From contig NC_021985.1 in assembly GCF_000444875.1 (NCBI RefSeq), positions 496,001 through 560,000 of the forward strand: a stretch of 64,000 bases of DNA, written 5' to 3'. This DNA comes from Streptomyces collinus Tu 365. GTDB lineage: Bacteria; Actinomycetota; Actinomycetes; Streptomycetales; Streptomycetaceae. The position numbers and the translations under genes were made by a program. Below, piece after piece: positions 60,039 through 64,000 of the stretch. The number at the start of each line of letters is the position of its first letter. The stretch's first letter is position 1. Below the pieces are notes generated by a model. It was not told where the DNA came from. It ran no database searches and saw only the letters and a program-made list of their open reading frames with translations.

Positions 60039-60908
60039 ATGGACTTGGTGACCGCACACGACTACGCCTGGATCCGCACCTCGCCGCTCTTCCGCCACAT
60101 GATGGAGAGCGGATACACCTTGACACTGATACGGGGGCGGAGCCCGCAGGAGGTGCTGCGTGCGATGGGGGCGGAACCGCGCGGCACTGAGGAGGGCACG
60201 GCCGGGCTGATCGAGGCCGATGACGCCCACCGTGCAGAGGTGGACTACGACTACTGGGACGAGTCCTACATCGCGGGCGCCTTCAGGGCCCCGGGCGAGC
60301 ACGGCGACTGGACAGTCGTCCTCGGCTTTGACGGTGGCCTTGGGATACCGCGCGTGGAGACGCTGTCGGAGGGCGGCCGGGTCGTGGCGCACTCGAGCAA
60401 CGGCGGCAAGCCCATCCACCTCTTTCACTGGTTCGAGGACGGTGAACTCCGCACGGCCTTCGAGGGCCCCTCGGCGCGCGACGGCGGCAGCCCCGATGAA
60501 CTGGTTCCCTTGTTGCGGGAAGTCGGCTTCCCGCTGACTCCCGAGGGAGAGCACGACGAGAGCGCCCCGGTGGTCGACGGGAAGGCGGCGGTTCTTGCTC
60601 TGACCGAGAGACTCACCGGCGTACGCGTCACCGAATCCCTGCTCCGGGACGCCACATATGAACTGGGACTCGTCCCTGAACAGCCCGCCGAGGAGTGGAC
60701 CGGCCTGGTCATCGACATCACCGACGCCCACGGAGAGCGTCTGTACAAGGAATGGACCTACGAGGAGATCGCAGCGGCTTCCGACCGCGCACGGGCGGAG
60801 GCGGACGCGCCCGTCGTGATCACCTACAACGAGTCCCTCACCAAGGATCGTTCGGAACACGGACGGGTGAGTAGCGAACAGGAGCGTGGGTGGCATGCAC
60901 CGGAATAG
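60039..60908 (+). CDS. DUF6461-family protein
   Basis: A 289-residue soluble acidic protein. DLVTAHDYAWIRTSPLFRHM and LTLIRGRSPQEVLRAMGAEP at the start, then WTVVLGFDGGLGIPRVETLS and GKPIHLFHWFEDGELRTAFE, match Streptomyces DUF6461 proteins. The C-terminal 60 residues are an acidic helical extension. The function is unknown for the family. The downstream small membrane gene may be co-transcribed. Confidence 0.7.
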   Translation: MDLVTAHDYAWIRTSPLFRHMMESGYTLTLIRGRSPQEVLRAMGAEPRGTEEGTAGLIEADDAHRAEVDYDYWDESYIAGAFRAPGEHGDWTVVLGFDGGLGIPRVETLSEGGRVVAHSSNGGKPIHLFHWFEDGELRTAFEGPSARDGGSPDELVPLLREVGFPLTPEGEHDESAPVVDGKAAVLALTERLTGVRVTESLLRDATYELGLVPEQPAEEWTGLVIDITDAHGERLYKEWTYEEIAAASDRARAEADAPVVITYNESLTKDRSEHGRVSSEQERGWHAPE

Positions 60909-60921
60909 AGAAATCCGGAAC

Positions 60922-61134
60922 ATGCAGAATCCGTTCAAGGACGGCGGTCCGCTCGACGGCGCCATGGGATGGCTCAGTCTGCTGATCTCGGTCGCTCTGC
61001 TGTGGAAGGGCCTCCATCTGGCCCGGAACGGGGCTTCGTGGTGGTGGCCGCTGACGGCAGGCGCAATGGTCGCTCTCGTACTGCATGGGCTGTATCGGCG
61101 CCGCCGCCGGACGAAACGGAAGAGCACTCTGTGA
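60922..61134 (+). CDS. small membrane protein (about 70 aa)
   Basis: Two hydrophobic segments (MGWLSLLISVALLWKGLHLA; WWPLTAGAMVALVLHGLY) with a strongly basic tail (RRRRRTKRKSTL), so the C-terminus is inside. The start is uncertain: ATG 60922 is used, but ATG 60895 in frame would overlap the end of the preceding gene. No function is known. Confidence 0.55.
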   Translation: MQNPFKDGGPLDGAMGWLSLLISVALLWKGLHLARNGASWWWPLTAGAMVALVLHGLYRRRRRTKRKSTL

Positions 61135-61386
61135 CCCACGCTGTTGAGGCACGGAGGTGTCCGCTCGGCCAGGGTGCCGCACGTGGCGCGAGGCGGACGA
61201 CACCTGTCCTTCTTCGGTGCCGGCCACGAGCCAGGCGGCAGCGGGGGTGCGACGCCCGCGACCGCATTCCGCTGCGGCCGGAAGGAGCGAGTCCGGACGC
61301 GGGGCGACGACGCGGCCCGCTGCGGCCGGGCGCCGGGCGCCTCGGGACCAGGTGTCGGACCGGGGTCCGGGGGCATCGGCTGAAGT

Positions 61387-62232
61387 ATGAATGCACAGGC
61401 ATGGGCAGTGGGTGGACGGGGTGGGGCGCGCCGGGCTGCGGACAGCCCGGCGATGGCTGCGGCGGGGCGTGCGGGTTTCGCCGCCCGCGGGCTGATCTAT
61501 CTGCTGGTGGGGGTCATCTCCCTGCAGATCGCCTTCGGTGGTGACAGCGGCGGCAAGCAGGCCGACCGCGGTGGGGCGCTGAGCGAGCTGGCCCAGCGCC
61601 CGTTCGGGTCGGCGCTGCTGTGGATCGTCGGCATCGCGCTCGCCGGTATGGCGCTGTGGCGGCTGTCGCAGGCCGTGTTCGGCGGCGCGGGCACGGACGG
61701 GGGCAAGCCCTCGAAGCGTGTCATGGCGGCGGGCCGGTTCGTCTTCTACGCCGTCGTGTCGTGGTCGGTGCTCTCGTACGCGGCCGGCGACAAGGGCAGC
61801 GGGAGCGGCTCCTCCGACCGCCGCACCGACGACCTGACCGCCACGGTGCTGGGGTGGCCGGGCGGCCAGTGGATCGTCGGGATCGCCGGCGTGGCGGTGG
61901 TGGCCGCCGGGCTGTACATAGCGGCCCGGGCCGTGATGAAGAAGTTCCGCAAGCACCTGAACACGGCGGTCATGTCCGCGAAGGCCCGGAAGGTGACCGA
62001 CTTCTTCGGTGTCGCGGGTGGCACGGCCCGCGGGATCGTGTTCGCCGTCGCGGGTGTGTTCGCCGTGGTGGCGGCGGTCCGGCACCAGCCCGGCAAGGCG
62101 AAGGGCATGGACGACACGCTGCGCGCGTTCCGGGATCTGCCGGCCGGCCCGTGGCTGCTCGCGGTGATCGCGCTCGGTCTTGCGGCGTTCGGCGTCTTCT
62201 CCTGGTGCGAGGCCCGCTGGCGCAAGCTCTGA
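61387..62232 (+). CDS. DUF1206 membrane protein
   Basis: A 281-residue protein made of three tandem two-helix units: ARAGFAARGLIYLLVGV-type (RAGFAARGLIYLLVGVISLQ), GRFVFYAVVSWSVLSYA and GGTARGIVFAVAGVFAVVAA, each followed by a second helix ending near (F/L)-R-(D/E)-L-P or similar. This threefold repeat is the DUF1206 signature. The function is unknown. It is convergent with the isomerase-fold gene. Confidence 0.85.
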   Translation: MNAQAWAVGGRGGARRAADSPAMAAAGRAGFAARGLIYLLVGVISLQIAFGGDSGGKQADRGGALSELAQRPFGSALLWIVGIALAGMALWRLSQAVFGGAGTDGGKPSKRVMAAGRFVFYAVVSWSVLSYAAGDKGSGSGSSDRRTDDLTATVLGWPGGQWIVGIAGVAVVAAGLYIAARAVMKKFRKHLNTAVMSAKARKVTDFFGVAGGTARGIVFAVAGVFAVVAAVRHQPGKAKGMDDTLRAFRDLPAGPWLLAVIALGLAAFGVFSWCEARWRKL

Positions 62233-62418
62233 CCCTTGGCAGCTGGTGCGCGGAGCGGGGACATGGCTCAGCAGCGGACGGTCCGGGTCAGCAGGTGACC
62301 GGCCGGGCGCCCACCGTGACGTCCTCGACGAGTGGCAGGCGGGCCAGCCGCGACTGCGTCCGGGCTCCGCAGCCATGTTCCCTGCCTGGCCGAGTCGGCA
62401 GTGCCGCGGAGGCCCTGG

Positions 62419-63180
62419 CTACTCCTCGGGCTCCCAGGCGATCAGCCGCTCGAACACCTGCTGGTCGCCCTCGGTCTTCAGGTCGCTCATCGTGAGGCGG
62501 CCCCAGACGAAGAGGAGCAGCTGCTCGGCCGTGCCCGTCGCCGAAGCGGAGGGGGGTGCGGCGTCGTCCGTGAGGGGTGCGGGCCAGGCGCCGGTGCCGT
62601 CCAGCGTGAGGAGCCAGGAGCGGCCCTCGGTGGCGTGGTAGTGGATGGTGGCCGGTTCGTGCGGCCAGGCCGCCGGGGTGGAGTTGCAGGTGTCGAGGAA
62701 CTCGGCCACACCGTCGATCGCGACGTCCGCCGGCATCGGCTGCACGGCGCCCGCGGCGAGCTGGGCGTCGTAGGTGTGCACCAGCACCTCGTGCACCCGG
62801 CGCCGGGCGACGCCCCAGGAGTTCGCCGGGGACACGCCGGCGCTCCACCACGTCCAGCACGCGCGCTCCGGGCCGGCCTCGCGCAGCGCGCTCAGCAGCA
62901 GCTCGTTCGACTCGGTGTACCAGGCCAGCAGCGCCTCGAGCTCGCGTGGCGCCTCCGTGGCGTCCTTGGCCGGCGGAGCCTCGGCCGGCCCCGCGGCGAC
63001 GACGGCGGCCCACCAGCGCTGGCCCGTACCCAGGTGCTGCACCAGATCGAACAACGTCCACTCGGGGCAGGACGGCACCGGCGCGTCGAGGCCGGGCGCG
63101 GCGGCAACCGCACTCCGGAACGCGGCCGACCGCTCATCGAGCAGCTGCAGCAGGGCGGAGTACTCAAGACTGTCTGTCAC
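62419..63180 (-). CDS. maleylpyruvate-isomerase-fold (mycothiol-dependent-type) protein
   Basis: A 253-residue protein starting at GTG. The DinB/MDMPI four-helix domain has PVPSCPEWTLFDLVQHLGTG with the first metal His, ARRRVHEVLVHTYDAQLAAG with the others, and the conserved CPEW. The C-terminal MDMPI domain includes EQLLLFVWGRLTMSDLKTEG. Members use mycothiol, the actinobacterial thiol, in isomerisation or conjugation; the substrate here is unknown. Confidence 0.85.
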   Translation of the reverse strand: MTDSLEYSALLQLLDERSAAFRSAVAAAPGLDAPVPSCPEWTLFDLVQHLGTGQRWWAAVVAAGPAEAPPAKDATEAPRELEALLAWYTESNELLLSALREAGPERACWTWWSAGVSPANSWGVARRRVHEVLVHTYDAQLAAGAVQPMPADVAIDGVAEFLDTCNSTPAAWPHEPATIHYHATEGRSWLLTLDGTGAWPAPLTDDAAPPSASATGTAEQLLLFVWGRLTMSDLKTEGDQQVFERLIAWEPEE

Positions 63181-63252
63181 ATCGCTTACCTATCACCCCT
63201 GCTCAACCGACCGCATCCGAGTTTTCCAGGCCCTCGGCGAGACAGCGCTCCG

Positions 63253-64000
63253 TCAGCGGCTGACGTCCGGGTCCGGCACCCGCCGGCCGTGGGTGAGCAG
63301 GTCGCCGACCGCCGCGATCCCCGCCGCGATCGCCCGCTCGGGCACGTCACCGAAGCCCAGGACGAGTTGGGGCGGCCCGGCACCGCCCGAGGCACGGCAC
63401 GCACTCATCCCGTATAGGCCGACCCGGCGGGCACGCGCCGCTGCGATCACCGTCGACTCATCGACTTCGTGGGGAAGATGGGCCACGGCGTGGAACCCCG
63501 CAGCGAGGCCGGTCAGGCGCACCTCAGGGGCGTGCTCGGCCAGGGCGGCGCGCAGCGTACGGCAGCGGGCCCCGTACAGGGTGCGCATACGGCGCAGATG
63601 GCGGTCGTAGCGGCCCGATTCGATCAGTCGGGCCAGGGCGAGTTGGTCGAGGGTGGGTGTGCCGCGGTCGGCGCTCCGCTTCGCCTCGGTGAGCGGCGCG
63701 GTGAGCGCGCGGGGGCTCAGCAGCCAGCCGATGCGCAGGGCGGGGGCCAGGGACTTGCTGACGGTGCCGATCGAGACGACCCGGTCCGCCGCGAGGCCCT
63801 GGAGGGCGCCGACCGGCTCGCGGTCGTAGCGGAACTCGGCGTCGTAGTCGTCCTCGACGACATACGCGTCGTGGCGCCGCGCCCACGCGAGCAGGGCGTG
63901 CCGGCGTTCCGGGGCGAGGAGGACACCGGTGGGCCACTGGTGGGCCGGGGTGACGATCGCCGCGCGAGCGCCGCTCGCCTCCAGGGCCGCAACGTCGACT
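63253..64000 (-). CDS. MocR/PdxR-type regulator, C-terminal part, cut by right edge
   Basis: The aminotransferase-like half of a GntR/MocR regulator, open to the window edge. TPAHQWPTGVLLAPERRHAL, VVEDDYDAEFRYDREPVGAL and the PLP Lys in SIGTVSKSLAPALRIGWLLS are characteristic; the C-terminus ends HGRRVPDPDVSR. The N-terminal winged helix lies outside. PdxR-like members control pyridoxal phosphate synthesis, other MocRs control varied pathways. Confidence 0.85.
   Translation of the reverse strand, partial: VDVAALEASGARAAIVTPAHQWPTGVLLAPERRHALLAWARRHDAYVVEDDYDAEFRYDREPVGALQGLAADRVVSIGTVSKSLAPALRIGWLLSPRALTAPLTEAKRSADRGTPTLDQLALARLIESGRYDRHLRRMRTLYGARCRTLRAALAEHAPEVRLTGLAAGFHAVAHLPHEVDESTVIAAARARRVGLYGMSACRASGGAGPPQLVLGFGDVPERAIAAGIAAVGDLLTHGRRVPDPDVSR

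Noticed and set aside
1..64000. CRISPR arrays, tRNA or rRNA genes, phage or plasmid replication genes
   Set aside because: No regularly spaced direct repeats with unique spacers were seen apart from the three short operators at 50315-50353, and no RNA gene or integrase was recognised by eye.

Overview
The window has very high G+C, codons that almost always end in G or C, frequent GTG starts and typical actinobacterial families (HxlR, MarR, TetR and AraC-type regulators, a mycothiol-type isomerase fold, FemX, DUF1206, DUF6461 and FG-GAP proteins). This points to a Streptomyces chromosome, probably an accessory (arm-like) region: no ribosomal, replication or core biosynthetic operon is present, and decayed genes and transposase remnants are common.

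Layout. 1-6.5 kb: a DUF4097 lipoprotein, a DHA2 drug exporter, a membrane glycosyltransferase-like protein, and an epoxide-hydrolase-like enzyme divergent from an HxlR regulator. 6.5-12.9 kb: a minus-strand catabolic operon (BKACE cleavage enzyme, quinone oxidoreductase, TauD-type dioxygenase, MFS importer, truncated last gene) with an AraC-type regulator, flanked by two transposase 3' remnants. 13-19.1 kb: a secreted wall-anchored-like protein, a uridine-kinase-like enzyme and a matAB-like pair for an extracellular N-acetylglucosamine polymer. 19.5-23.3 kb: a lipoprotein, an OmpR-type two-component system and a phosphotransferase-like protein. 23.4-24.6 kb: a two-gene peptide-modification locus: a 46-residue candidate precursor, a 12-bp hairpin, then an E1-like (ThiF/MccB-type) adenylating enzyme with an N-terminal peptide-binding-like domain. 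25.1-28.7 kb: a GH65 phosphorylase coupled to a shrunken beta-phosphoglucomutase, then a graveyard of oxidoreductase and MarR fragments. 28.7-39.8 kb: housekeeping and stress genes (TetR, MarR, hydrolases, zinc metallopeptidase, GNATs, pepN, mscL, small membrane proteins).

40.6-48.4 kb: a tightly coupled plus-strand cluster that looks biosynthetic but has no PKS or NRPS core: an S-adenosylhomocysteine-hydrolase-like NAD enzyme, two Gfo/Idh/MocA oxidoreductases, a B12-binding radical SAM enzyme, a 28-codon micro-ORF, an MFS exporter and an unrecognised 430-residue protein. 48.7-64 kb: a secreted FG-GAP protein, a SRPBCC/MarR operon behind three 15-bp-spaced operators, a P450, a FemX paralogue, a cysteine desulfurase with a coupled micro-ORF, a cytidine-deaminase/ASCH fusion, a GlxA-type regulator, an MBL-fold hydrolase, acetyltransferase and membrane genes, and a MocR-type regulator cut by the right edge.

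The two best candidates for undescribed systems are the precursor/ThiF pair at 23.4-24.6 kb and the SAHH-like/Gfo-Idh-MocA/radical-SAM cluster at 40.6-48.4 kb. All functions are inferred from motifs read by eye; no database search was run.
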